DNA of 64,000 bases from Enoplolaimus lenunculus (Eukaryota; Nematoda; Enoplea; Enoplida; Thoracostomopsidae), in assembly GCA_030248215.1 (NCBI GenBank), contig JASANG010003490.1, forward strand, positions 62,001 to 126,000, written 5' to 3'. Positions within the stretch are counted from its first letter, which is position 1, and each line of letters opens with the position of its first letter. Below are positions 22,603-33,360 of the stretch, one piece after another. The notes below the pieces were generated by a model. The model was not told the DNA's origin and did not search any database. It saw only the letters and a program-made list of their open reading frames with translations. A program made the position numbers and the translations under genes.

Positions 22603-25600
22603 TCAGTTGTTACCCTGACGAGTACAAACACCACCCAGCGGTTGAGCAGCTCCATTGAAATGAGTCGGTGAACCATTTCGTTTCGTTAAAATAAGTTCAG
22701 TAAACTCATTGACAACTACCGCGTTGGTTTGGGTCGAGTCTATTTCAGCCATTTGACACGGTGTAGTATGGGTTCGAAGTTTGGTTGTATTTTGGTGCCC
22801 AAATTTGGGATGTTTAACGGTGAGCACTATTGGACTAGCAGCTGGCAACCATGTTGCGCTTTGTTGGGAAGAATCACATCTGCTGTACGTTGCACTCGGA
22901 TACGCTGGAGACCTAAGTAACTCAAAATATGTTTGCTCTTTTTATACTTTAGTGAGATATAGGCACGAACCGATGCCGATTTTAAATTTAGTACACCGTG
23001 CTTAAGGAACAGATAGGGCACTACATTACATCATTATGCGAAGACTTGAACCTTAACCACCACCATCAACGATTATAATTTTAGGACAAAGGTTCATTTC
23101 AATTGATTTTTTCAAACACAAACTCAAGAGAGATAACCGTTTTACCTGATCAGACAGTCTGATATACGCCAAGGAGTGAAATTGATAGCATTATAACTGA
23201 CTGTTATGTGCAAAAAATATCGGCAAATCATCGGCAATTTTTGGGCAGTGCCGATGCCGATGCCGACACTCGCGAGAAGCGCCGATTGCACGCCTATACA
23301 TAAAGGTTGCGAGGGGTGGCCGCGGCTTTTGGTCAGGCTACAGGTTGACCGAAATAACAAATCTGTATGGTTTAAAAAAGCACGGGCTATATATGTTTTA
23401 AAACTATAGTTAAGCGTTTTATTGAATATATTTACAAAAATTACCTTCGTAATACGTAATCAATCACAACGTACCTTCATAAACTCCAACATACTCAAGT
23501 TAAACTATTCCAATTTAGTGCTTGCATCTTGAATCAGCGATACAATACTGCTCTTTTTAAGTATTACTTCTTATTTCCTTTCGCAACAGATCGTATTTTT
23601 TATCTGTACAATGTGGTAATGTGAAATTTCAAGTTATCACAAACAAAAACACATTGCCCGTAGCTCTAGATATGCTGATCAGGTCATCCAAGATTCGGTA
23701 CTGTACTACACTGAGTTTTCGCCGCTGCATAGGAAAAAGTGAAACATCGTAAAATTTCTGCGACAAAATGGCGTCATAAAATTGTGTTTTAAATACCCGA
23801 TCACCTCCTAAGGATGCTTAGGCCCGTTTTAAATGTTTCAACTGACTAAAGTTCTCGAAAACATACTAAAACGTTACCTGTGGACCACAATCACCGGTAG
23901 TCCCTGGTTCGCTATTGGTTGAAAAGTAGATTGACCATACAGTCCACTACTGTCCGTTGCAGTTTCCGTTTCAGTATTTACGTTCAATTTTGTTGTTTCA
24001 TTAAGTTTCCGCGAATCAATAGATTTTTTCTGCCATCCAAAGCGTCCTTGGCTGTTCGATCGCAAATATTCTGGCAGCTGTTTTCGAGTATAGTAGCAGC
24101 ATAACCAATAAACACATTGAAACAGTGATATAATTGACGCGCCGCAGAATAACGAAATCATTCCACCGATATTTGAGACAAATGTACCTGAAAATATGAT
24201 TTGGATCAGAAAACATTTGCTGAAGTTTGCTTCAATCATTTGGTTACTATGAAAAAATAAACCAATAAGAATTCAACACATTACTATTAAAAATAAACCA
24301 ATAAGAATTCAACACAAAATGTTTCATGCATTTCGGATTTATCAAGCTTGCATAATTTGAAGTTTGAGGCGGCTATTTTGTGTTACGGACGAAAAGCTAT
24401 CAACAAACTTACATTCTTATTGCAGCTAAGTGCATGTTTGCCAGATGTAAACAGATAGTAAAAATAACGGAAACGGATCGTAATTAGAAAATAACAGAAA
24501 GGGAAACGTAAAACGGATATTGATGTATAAAATTTCAAAGATGTTTTATTTTCTGCCAACACAATTGACGCAGAGGAATCCAAATATGTACCGGGCATCC
24601 TAAATGTTACAAAAATAGCGGATTTTCCGAAATTTTTTTAAAATTTTGAATGAATTTAGTAATATTTATTTCAGATGGAGCAGTTGCAGCAAATCTGTGA
24701 TGAAAAATTGACAAATATTTACTTGATTTATAACTAGTTTTGAGCATAAAAATAACAAGAATTCCGGTATTTCTATAACGGAAACGGGCACTAATCTTTA
24801 CTGGACAATGAAACGGAAACCGATATCCAGTTACACCTCAAGTTTGCGTTAGGACAAACTGCAATTCATACAATACAACCAGTAAGCCAAAACATTTGAA
24901 TCTTACCCAAATTTTTATACGCTTAACAACGATACCTATTGCGAATACGTCCAATAAGATACTATTAGTCCACAAATAAGTCCCTTCAATATTCATTTTG
25001 TGTCTTCACAACACCATTGGTTGTATTTATCTCGTCTATTTCTTTCAATAAATTTATTGAAAATAATTAAGATAGTAATTCAATGTTCTGTACTATACAG
25101 AGAACGTTTTGGTAATGGTTGCTGTGGTTGCAGAGGCGCTGTACCTAGCAACTTGCGTATTCCCGGAACGTTGAATTAAACGCCGATCTACACAACTAGG
25201 ACATTGTTCTACCAACGCCTCATATAAGTACAGGAAGTTGGGTGAACCAACTTGGCATAGACTCCACCGAAATGGTGAACTGAGAAAATTTTAATTAAAT
25301 ATTTGTCAAAAATTATGTACAATTTTTATTTTACATAACTTGGGATGTATATATTAAAATTGTTTAGGGAATCTAAATGGGAAGAGCTGAACCCCCTGGC
25401 ACATATCATCAAGGTGAAAAATACGGAAGCCGGAATCGCAGACCAGCAAAACTTGCTGGAGCCGCCGGCTTCCGTTTGAAATTTTACCGGAGCCAAAGAC
25501 GAATGTCAATTTTGTGTCAGAGTCGACGACAGATTTTCGCTTGATTTGCAAAATCTAACGTTTTGATACTTACCAAACGAATAAATGTAATGCTCTTCCC

Positions 25601-28035
25601 ACAGTGTACTACTCAAATGTTCCATCAGGCGAACAGTAATTCGAGACGTTCCAATATTCGAAAAATTAACGCGATCCGTTGGTATTACGGTCGATTCAAA
25701 TTTCCACTCTTTACAATGCGATTGACACCGCGCACGGCATTCTTTAACCCGTTCGGCAAAATCCTGAACGCATATCGCAACCTGTGGATGCTCTAAAATT
25801 AAACTTGTTGTATCTAAAAAGCTACAAAATGTTACGTTCGACTCAACGGCAACATAGCCAGAGTACGTTGTACAATTGAAGCAGTCAATCATAACACTGG
25901 CAAAGCAACGTTGGGAACACACCTGACGATGTGGTATAACCATACCAGAAGCTGCGTCTTGGCTTCCATCTTCCATACAAGGATCTGTTGCCGAATTTAT
26001 CAGCCGTAATTGTTGAGTTTTGAGTAAAATGTCGTAGTTTAATGCCGGTTGAAGTTCAATAAAATGTTGCGTTGTGTTGAACGGCTCTCCGAACGCAAGT
26101 TGATATGAATAATCGATACCGTGATTTGCAGCCAAAATGTTTCGAGCGAGCGGTCGTCGTTGAATGTAAATGTGCACTCGCGGATCGGTTAAGTGCATCA
26201 CTGTTGCGGTTCTGAAGCAAAAAAACACGCCGTTATGCACTGGAAAAATGGACAATTTGTGCAAAAGAATTTTTTCTTCATGAGACCGCCCCCATCGATA
26301 GCGGAATAGCTGTTTTACGGGCATTATAATTTGGGACAAAAGTTCATAACCTTTTCACTTTTGTTTGCATTCCTTCTAGAACTAAGATTATGCCTTGGCC
26401 TTAGGCTTAAATCTTTTTTAAGTTGCGCGGTGTTTTAGCTTAACTGTTCCAAATTGGGCAAAGTTTATTGCTTTATGGTATCCGCGAACCTTCCTTTGAA
26501 ACCTCCGAGATTCGCCACTGCGTTAATGGGCCTCACCCTGAAGTTCGAAGGAAGATCTCAACCTCTGTCTGCTCGAGCACTGTTAATACGCGAGCATAAT
26601 TTTCTAGAACTATAGTACGCAGTGATACCTTTGAATATTGTTTAAGGCTCGAATTTCGCAAATTATCCGAACCTGCAAGGCATCATCGAAACCCATAGTA
26701 GCGTCGGCCGGCCAGTGGGATACGGCCCCAGTCCAAATTTCTTTCTGCTAGGTTAGAATTCTACTTCGATGAACCAGTGTTGACGACTTGCAAATTTTGT
26801 TATAAGACCCGATATTTTAGTCTACATTTGTACGGTGACCCCCATTAATTCATATTCCGCAGCATATGCCACCGGAAAAACACATGATTAAAAATAAAAA
26901 AAACGAACTAACTTGAAAATAATTTGATAGCAACCATAACGCGGTACACCACTTTTTTCGACCCGATCCAAATCGAGTTGCATGGCGACAAAATTGAACA
27001 CCTCCTGCGGTTCCAGTGTTATTTTTGCCAAGAGTTGGTGTAACGATTTTGACCGGCTGCGGTTCATTAGGTCTCTGAGTGACGATTTTAGCCCGGTGGT
27101 ATCGCACATGGTATCCTGAGCCACAGGGCAATGAACAAATGACCAATAAGAAATGATGTAAGCGATGACGTCATAGGTTGTATGACCGTACTGTCGGGCT
27201 TTAAACGGTGAAATTGCTTGATTAGTGCAAAACGTTGCTGCTGGAAAACGTTCGATTTTAATCGTTAGCGCTCGCATCGCTGTTGGGTACGATAAAAATT
27301 CGTTCATTGTACGACTTGCCTGGTATCCTAATGTGATGAACGAACCGATTAGGCAGATTGCCCATAAACTGCGGGCCCACCAAGATTTTCTGAAACGCAA
27401 AAATATCAAAATTTGACCGATTCGCTTCAGGAACTGAATTCGATTTTAGTTCACTGTAATGTCTGCATTGCAAGATTCTGTGTTACTACATGATTAAGGG
27501 TTGTGGCATATTCGCCGCGCGTCGCCGGACGGCGCCGAGCGCCAGCGCGCAACTCGATAAAATTGCCGCGGGCCACCAAAGAAATTTTGTGTATATTTTT
27601 AATAGAAACGCATAGCAGCGTGCGGCGATGCGCGTCGGCGTCCATCACAGTAAAGTATAGCACAATTCTAACAGTACTAGTTTAACCGGTATGTTTTTTG
27701 TTCAAATATTTCCCTGGGCCATTTGTGTTTGTTCAGAGTGTAATCAACCGAGAAAAGGCGTGTTTAAAAATGTAGTGCAGTAAACTCTAATTATACTCCA
27801 GTAAACAATTAAACCTATAAACCCAAATGAGAACAAGCGCAATATAGTAGTTTTTGCCGTGTCTATGAACATTTTCGTTGAAATTGCTTTATATTTATTG
27901 AGATCAACAAAATTTGCGTCCGTGAGAATATGGATGCAAAAACTTATCACCGATGCAGGCTTACTTTGTGAACAGTTCTCGCAAGCCGTGGATTGTTGTG
28001 TTTTGAGCGAATTCCTCCGGAATCGGACCGATCAT
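22603..28035 (-). CDS. DEG/ENaC (degenerin, amiloride-sensitive) sodium channel subunit, 5 exons
   Basis: A subunit of the trimeric, plasma-membrane DEG/ENaC cation channels, which pass sodium in response to touch, acid or peptides; the ligand cannot be told. Exons read on the minus strand: 28035-27965, 27389-26913, 26211-25574, 24187-23878, 22912-22603. All introns are GT-AG and phases match (71+477+638+310+310 = 1806 bp, 601 aa). The start ATG follows an in-frame stop. Exon 1 carries TTIHGL, with the His-Gly gating pair at 16-17. TM1 is about 31-50, FPAATFC is at 72-78, a Cys-rich extracellular domain follows, and TM2 (402-430) holds the GAS selectivity motif at 411-413. The last two exons give a hydrophilic tail. 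Alternative: reading through the last donor gives TAA at 23876-23874 and a 499-aa protein. The length fits the family. The introns are 575, 701, 1386 and 965 bp and contain repeats. Confidence 0.9.
22960..23296. mobile_element. MITE in last intron of the channel gene
   Basis: The left end TAGGCACGAACCGATGCCGA and the complement of the right end TAGGCGTGCAATCGGCGCTT are inverted. CGATGCC words recur near both ends. The TAGGCGTGCA-type terminus suggests a hAT relative, but the flanking octamers do not match, so the superfamily is a guess. Confidence 0.55.
24253..24315. repeat. two-copy 36-bp tandem repeat
   Basis: AAAAATAAACCAATAAGAAT continuing into TCAACAC occurs twice with a 36-bp period, inside intron 3 of the channel gene. 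Confidence 0.85.
24443..24838. mobile_element. GATGTAA MITE in intron 3
   Basis: The left end AGATGTAAACAGATAG and the complement of the right end AGGTGTAACTGGATAT form inverted ends of about 16 bp. The first 100 bp align, inverted, with 61165-61262, and the interior words TTTCTGCCAACACAATTG and TTTAGTAATATTTA are shared with 61318-61435. ATAACGGAAACGG words recur. The copy is old and rearranged relative to its partner. Confidence 0.55.
26388..26582. mobile_element. remnant repeats in intron 2
   Basis: 26388-26412 has GGCCTTAGGCTTAAAT, a degenerate TTAGGC piece. 26528-26582 aligns with the right end of the hAT-like MITE at 30982-31141 (CCTCACC...TCTGCTCGAGCACTG), but its left end is lost. 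Confidence 0.45.
27500..27650. repeat. GC-rich inverted-repeat insert in intron 1
   Basis: A strikingly G+C-rich block in an AT-rich intron. The left arm GCCGCGCGTCGCCGGACG (about 27514-27531) matches the complement of the right arm GACGCGCATCGCCGCACG (about 27619-27636) at 15 of 18 positions. This fits a small foldback or MITE insert. No target duplication is clear. Confidence 0.55.
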
Positions 28036-28405
28036 TGTAGTTGATCCTGTTTTTTAATTTTCTTAAAAAGCTTCAATTAACTTGAACTTTTAGACGATAT
28101 CCGTTTTCATTTCTGTTTCCGGCATTGTGATTTTTATTCATTTTATTTTATTAAACTCATGGAAGTTTCTTATTACACTCATCTTTCCCAACACTAATAT
28201 TTCGATATTTTGTTGTAGTGGATATTTCGTGGAATCGAAACGCGTTAAAACGCTTGTTTATGTTTCCCGTTAATTTATTACATGACTGTTTAAGTTCTTG
28301 TCACCGTTACGTTACTAACACATGCTTGATAGGCTGAAAATTTTTCGCTAGAGTATTTTTGTGACTTTCGTTCATCCCTACGGTTTCAATAATATGGGAT
28401 ATTAA

Positions 28406-28666
28406 CCCTTTCTCACATGAATAATTTCTATTTTCCCTGAGACATACTTTTATGCTAGGGTTCGAACTCCAGTGACTGGAGTGGGAGGCGTATCCCATCG
28501 CCACTCAGCTATAGGAGCTTGACGCTTGAGCCCGAGGGGGCTCACGTCTTGTGGTGTTTTAGTACAATGTATACGTGTTGCAATTGTTAAACACGGTGCG
28601 ATATATTTTATTTAACGTACATACACTGCGCTGAGTTGCCGACAGGCAACTCAATGTGAGATGGGG
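28406..28666 (-). mobile_element. TTAA-flanked piggyBac-like MITE with tRNA-like core, copy B
   Basis: 261 bp, flanked by TTAA on both sides (28402-28405 and 28667-28670). The inverted ends are CCCTTTCTCACATG on the left and the complement of CAATGTGAGATGGGG on the right. On the minus strand it aligns through most of its length with 2097-2356, including GTGTTTAACAAT, AAGACGTGAGCCCCCTC, an A-box-like TAGCTGAGTGGCGA, CGCCTCCCAC and a B-box-like GAGTTCGAACCCTAGC. No coding capacity. The matched length and ends show that the tRNA-like core moved as part of the DNA element. Confidence 0.8.
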
Positions 28667-28670
28667 TTAA

Positions 28671-29581
28671 TGAATATAATGCAACACTTGTTGAAGGGTT
28701 ATGGTGAAACCCCAAACCAGTTGTTTAGGGGGCGGGCGCCCTCTGTCGCATAATGGTCTTTCCTTACAACTGCTCATTTCCAACCATGACAGAAACGATA
28801 GCACACAAACCGATTTTAAACCTGAGCCGTTTTGCATCAAAACAGAAAGTATATAATAGTTTTGTGTATATTTCAAAAATGTTAAAATATATGCGAAGTA
28901 AACCAATCACTGTCAACCATCACATAAGTATGGATTTTTAAAAATTGCAAAGCTTCAATCTTTTACAATGTAAACACTACCATTAATGAAATTAATTTTG
29001 AATTAGACATCCCTGTTGCGACGTCTCATGGGAAATCTTAGTAAAATTAAGAGTCTATACATACAGTCAACACAAAAACATGTTTTTGAAATTTAAAATA
29101 TTCTTTTGATCGCCAAGTTTCAAAAGAATACTCTCTTGTTGGCGATTGTCACTGTGCGAATGCATTTAGCATGTGCAGCCGAATTTTTTTGCTCTTGAAC
29201 ACATTCTCTCACATCGATAAGTTAGGCTGTAGGTTTCGGTTTAAGCCAATTGCTTGGGTAAATTCTTAGGCATACGCAGATAGATTGCCTTTTTCGTAGA
29301 CATAAAGCTTAAAGCTACAAACGTAAATGTGGACAGATAGTGTACCAATGCCGATTCTTCGTGATCATGAAATGCACACCAAAACTTGCCTAAAAAGTTC
29401 TATCTTGTCTTCTTAGTTACAATAATTTAGTGAGGTATTTCTATGTAAAATTTGTTGACTATGTTGCTTAAACCGAGTCGCATTTGACTCAGGCGGAGTC
29501 GAATTATGACTCAGCTTGTGTAGTCAAGAAAAGTTTATTTCCGAGAGAGTCAATTTGACTCACCATTTCTTGCGGTGTATG
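28671..29581. other. gene-poor stretch
   Basis: Small inverted pairs such as TTCTTTTGATCGCCAAGTTTC near 29100 and TTTGACTCA words at 29480-29565 were seen, but no complete element could be bounded. No exon. Confidence 0.35.
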
Positions 29582-30008
29582 CTTGAATTTTCCACTTCCC
29601 AGTTTTCCGAACCAAAGCACACACCCCAACTTTCCTGGCAGACCACCAAACTGTTCCTTCCCTGCCAGACCCAGAGGAAATTTATACGTTTCACTTTTCC
29701 GCGTTTCCCGTTTTTCGAAACTCACCTACACCTCCAACTTTCCCTACAAACACAAAAGAATCATCTACCTAAGCTTGAATTTTCCAGTTTTCCTCTTATC
29801 CCGTTTTCTAAACCAATCAACACATCCCAGTTTTTCAGACAAAGCAACTAAACCATTGCTACCCACAGACCTAAAGAAAACCAATGCGTTTAACTTTTCC
29901 CCTTTTCGTGGTTTCCGAACGTCGCCTAAACCTCTGACTTTCCCTACCAAACTAAGGAATATTCAGGCGTCTGAATTTTCTACTTTTCCAGTATTCCCAG
30001 CCAAAATT
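29582..30008. repeat. degenerate ~95-bp tandem repeat (satellite-like)
   Basis: Words of the type GAATTTTCCAGTTTTCC, CCCGTTTTTCGAAAC and CAACTTTCCCTACAAAC recur about every 95-100 bp, with a stronger 192-196 bp double period (GAATTTTCC at 29584, 29776, 29972). On the complementary strand the unit reads GGTTTGGAAAAC...AAGTGGAAAATT, the same unit as at 61482-61532 and 63671-64000. The 168-codon open frame across it is an effect of stop-poor pyrimidine-rich DNA. Confidence 0.65.
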
Positions 30009-30973
30009 TTGCTTGCAATTTTTTCCAACCAAACCAGCGCAATTCATAGCCGTCATACAGTAGTGGCTGCGCTGCACTCCTGGTCGTAAGTTTTTCATAT
30101 TTTGAACTTGTTTAAAATTATACTGGACAGAGCAAATTCTTTGCGTGTTTATACCGCCAAAAATGGTCAGCTGCCTAGAAATGTAAATTTGATTTTGCTG
30201 CAAAAACGTATATTTCAAGCAACTACTATTCTTGAAATTCATACCTACAATAAAATGTAGAGGTGCAACCTGTGTGAAGACATACGCACTCGTACCTTGT
30301 AACAGTATTATTAGACTGCAGGAAAATGCCGCTCGCCTTTCATATAAGTTAGTCTTAAGTTTGTCTTGATTTCTTTAATGCGGGTGAGTTGCTGAGAGGT
30401 TGAATTTACTTTTAAATATTGTAACTTTAATCCAACTAAATGTTTTCAATAGGGTTTTTGTCTGCTAAAATTTAGACGTGCCAAATTTCTTACCTAATTT
30501 AGTGCTTCTAGTCGTAAATTTGAGATTAGAACAAATTAATTCGACCAGCTGCTGGGTATTGATAAGAACTTTCGTCCAGCGCCCTTGTTTTTAACCTGCA
30601 AAACCAAATTCCTCTTATGACAGAAATCAATTTAAGTTTTTAAGCTCCGTTGTAAATAATAAATCCCTACATAGAATTGTTGACCTTAAAAAGTCACTTT
30701 TAAACGGCAAGAAAACTACAGGAAGAACCACTTTTTTTGTGAAACATGACTCGACGAGTCACTTTTAGCCTGTAAAAACGACTTGGAGAGTGAAACTTTT
30801 TGTAGGAGTCATTTTTTCACGTGACACCGGCATTGAAATTAATTAATTGCAAAGTAAACGTCTTGAAGTATCCTCTAAATTTTATTACTAATAATGTGTT
30901 TTATTATGTAAAATTTACTCACAGTTTAATTGCATAGTAACGTGAAAATAATTCAATATTAAGTGTACTTATG
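30009..30973. other. gene-poor stretch
   Basis: GAGTCACTTTT-type words at 30690-30825 occur in both orientations and suggest a worn inverted-repeat element; its ends are not readable. No exon. Confidence 0.35.
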
Positions 30974-30981
30974 TATAACCG

Positions 30982-31141
30982 CAGAGCCGGAGAAGCCACC
31001 CTCCATATCTCCGTTTGGAGGTCCCACCTGAAACAAAAACCGCCGAAGTTTTAAAATGCGCCTTGCTTCTCGTTCGCGAGTTTGGAGGACCTCACCTTGG
31101 AGTTTGAGGGGAGCCCCCCACCCATGTCTGCTCCGGCACTG
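30982..31141. mobile_element. hAT-like MITE with perfect 8-bp duplication
   Basis: Flanked by TATAACCG on both sides (30974-30981 and 31142-31149). The ends CAGAGCCGGAG and the complement of CTCCGGCACTG are inverted, with the CAG start usual for hAT. 160 bp, richer in G+C than the surroundings, no coding capacity. A fragment of the same family lies at 26528-26582. Confidence 0.85.
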
Positions 31142-31149
31142 TATAACCG

Positions 31150-31914
31150 CGGAGTTGAATTTTAGTGAGGCAAAAAGAAATCACTGCCAGATATTTATTA
31201 AAAGATTGACTTACAAGATAAATTTATTCTATCTCATTTAAGATATATACTCCTTTTGTTTGTACGAGAAAATCTGGTAAAAAAAGCAAAAACAATAATT
31301 TTTAAAACAAAAAGCACACAAAATGTCAAATTTACACTTAATAATATATTTCTCAGAAGCCCCAAATATCAAACGTAAAATAATAGCATTTTATTGATAA
31401 AAAATTAAACTTAAGCGTATATTTGACGAACGTAAATTATTAATTTCATTTTTATATTAATGCTTATGCTTCACTTTAAAATTATTTACTGCTGTAACGT
31501 CGCATTCTGATGATAAGGACAACACACACCATACCATTTAGTAGTTCTTTGACACTTTACAAAAATATTATGGACGCCGCAGGAATATTCAATTAAATTG
31601 GAGTTTGTAAGGTTGGACTTAATTGTATGTTATAAGAGGACGGTGTGGAACCATTGAGGAACATTTATAAAATCTACTTGTATATGAAATTGTTCAGATA
31701 AACCTGGTGGTGTTTCAATTACAGCCCCTTGCAAATACCTGCCGGCGCTCATTAAGAACAACATGTTTTTAATTTGTTTTGTCGTCTTTCAATATTTCAT
31801 ATTCGTTGAAATAAAGTCAATTGTCTCGTTATTTTTGTTGTTAAAATTCAAGATATTCAAACAGATGTTGCAAAATTCGTATTATTTCACCCAAAAGCTA
31901 CAGTGATAAACACC
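31150..31914. other. gene-poor stretch
   Basis: Very AT-rich. Nothing supported. Confidence 0.4.
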
Positions 31915-31922
31915 AAACGTCC

Positions 31923-32064
31923 GGCCCATGTAGAGAACAGGACCGGAACAGTAGTATAAGCATTTTCCTAAGCCTAAGCTTAAACAAAAAATAGTCAAAA
32001 GCTTAAACTGACTCTGTTTATAGCCCCTCCGGAAAACAATCCGGCCCTGTTCTATACATGGGCC
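31923..32064. mobile_element. MITE with TTAGGC-type core (family G, copy 2)
   Basis: Perfect 8-bp duplication AAACGTCC (31915-31922 and 32065-32072). The ends are GGCCCATGTAGAGAACAGG and the complement of CCTGTTCTATACATGGGCC. It is in opposite orientation to 19714-19867 and shares GGAACAGTAGTATAAGCA. The core has CCTAAGCCTAAGCTTAAAC, that is TTAGGC-type sequence on the other strand. The 8-bp duplication fits hAT, P or Merlin-type transposition; no transposase is present. Confidence 0.85.
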
Positions 32065-32072
32065 AAACGTCC

Positions 32073-33059
32073 CATAGCGATAGGAAAGTAACGAAGCAAG
32101 GATGGAGCTATGAGATCAGGTTCTACTGAATATGGTATTCTAATATGTCTTGAGATCGCTTTGAATTATTGAAAGGAATGCAGTCACAGGAATTTAACGT
32201 TGTCTTCAGGCTTATGTTGCACAATAATTGTTGTTGCACTGGAATTAATGATCCATGAATTATGTTTTGCCTGTAATTCCAACACTGCGTTGCGCCTGTC
32301 GTCAAATGCGAATAGGTCTTGCAACATTTAAACCAGTTAACGCGAACCTCTGAAGCTGTTTGCTATTTGTAGTTTACCTTCATGATGACTTACCACGATA
32401 AACTGGCAACAGATGTTACCGCGTTTTTTACAAGCTGGCCCCTTGTCGCAAGCGTAGCCAAGGATTTGAGTTCTGGATTGTAAAACATCATATAACAGAA
32501 AGTTTTAACCCTTTAGAATGGAGAAGGTTATCGAAAAGTCTATTATAAAAGTATTTCTTTCTTGCCTCTTCTGAACTTTCGGGAAATGATCTATCAGCTG
32601 TATTTTTGTCCTTGTATGCGTTCATGCTGTTTATTCTATTTTTTTATCGCGCGGGGACTTATTCATAATTACACTACCGGCTGATTGTTCGTTACTTAGT
32701 TACAAAGTACGGCGTTGCTTATTTTACTCAGGCTTCGTATTTCTGACAAATATGGTCCGAAATTGAGAGACGACTTCAGAAGGAATAATAATCATAATTC
32801 AACCACCAGTGTATGACTTGTTAAGGTTGTTGGCACCGCATTTGGGTCTAAGTAATCTGAATAAACGGTAAACAGCTTTTTGAATTATTCACGCTGAGAC
32901 AATTGTTTTGATACCATTAGCTTACTGGTGGCAATAACATGGCTAGAGCAAAGGTGATGCTAATTTGCACGAACAGATGACTTCGTAAGGTGGATTTACT
33001 ATGCAATACCAGCGATAGTTATAGTTAATGTTTGAACTGAACAAGTCACGTTTAAGATT
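32073..33059. other. gene-poor stretch
   Basis: No exon recognised; AGCGTAGCCAAGG near 32453 may be a MITE remnant. Confidence 0.35.
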
Positions 33060-33262
33060 GGGAATCAGAACGGTAAAGCACCGAGGTCGCAAGGGTATAA
33101 TGACCAAAGATAGCAAATCTTCTTTGACAAATAATACACAGTTTGACAGCTGTAGCACAAGTAATTGTTTTAGCTTCGAACAACACTAAAATGGTAAACA
33201 GATGTATGAATACTTGCTGATTTGGTCCCAGATTATTAATAATTTCCCTTTGATATTCGTGT
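33060..33262 (-). pseudogene. decayed tandem copy of the 3' end of the 34-kb gene
   Basis: Aligns at roughly 70% with 33265-33465, which holds the last ~35 codons and the 3' flank of the adjacent gene. On the minus strand one frame still reads NNLGPNQQVFIHLFTIL, against NNLGPKQQLFALLLTIL in the gene. The original stop is not kept in that frame. It could be a dead remnant or, less likely, an alternative terminal exon with a different hydrophobic tail. Confidence 0.6.
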
Positions 33263-33360
33263 TATGATTAAAATTTCGAATCGTTATATCGTAAAACACC
33301 GACGTTGGAATTGTTTTGAACAGCTAATTAGAGTTTGACAACTTTAGAACAATTAATTGT

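Noticed and set aside
29583-30089. 168-codon Pro/Phe/Thr-rich open frame
   Set aside because: It lies over the degenerate ~95-bp tandem repeat; a parallel frame is open too, and the composition follows pyrimidine-rich repeat DNA.
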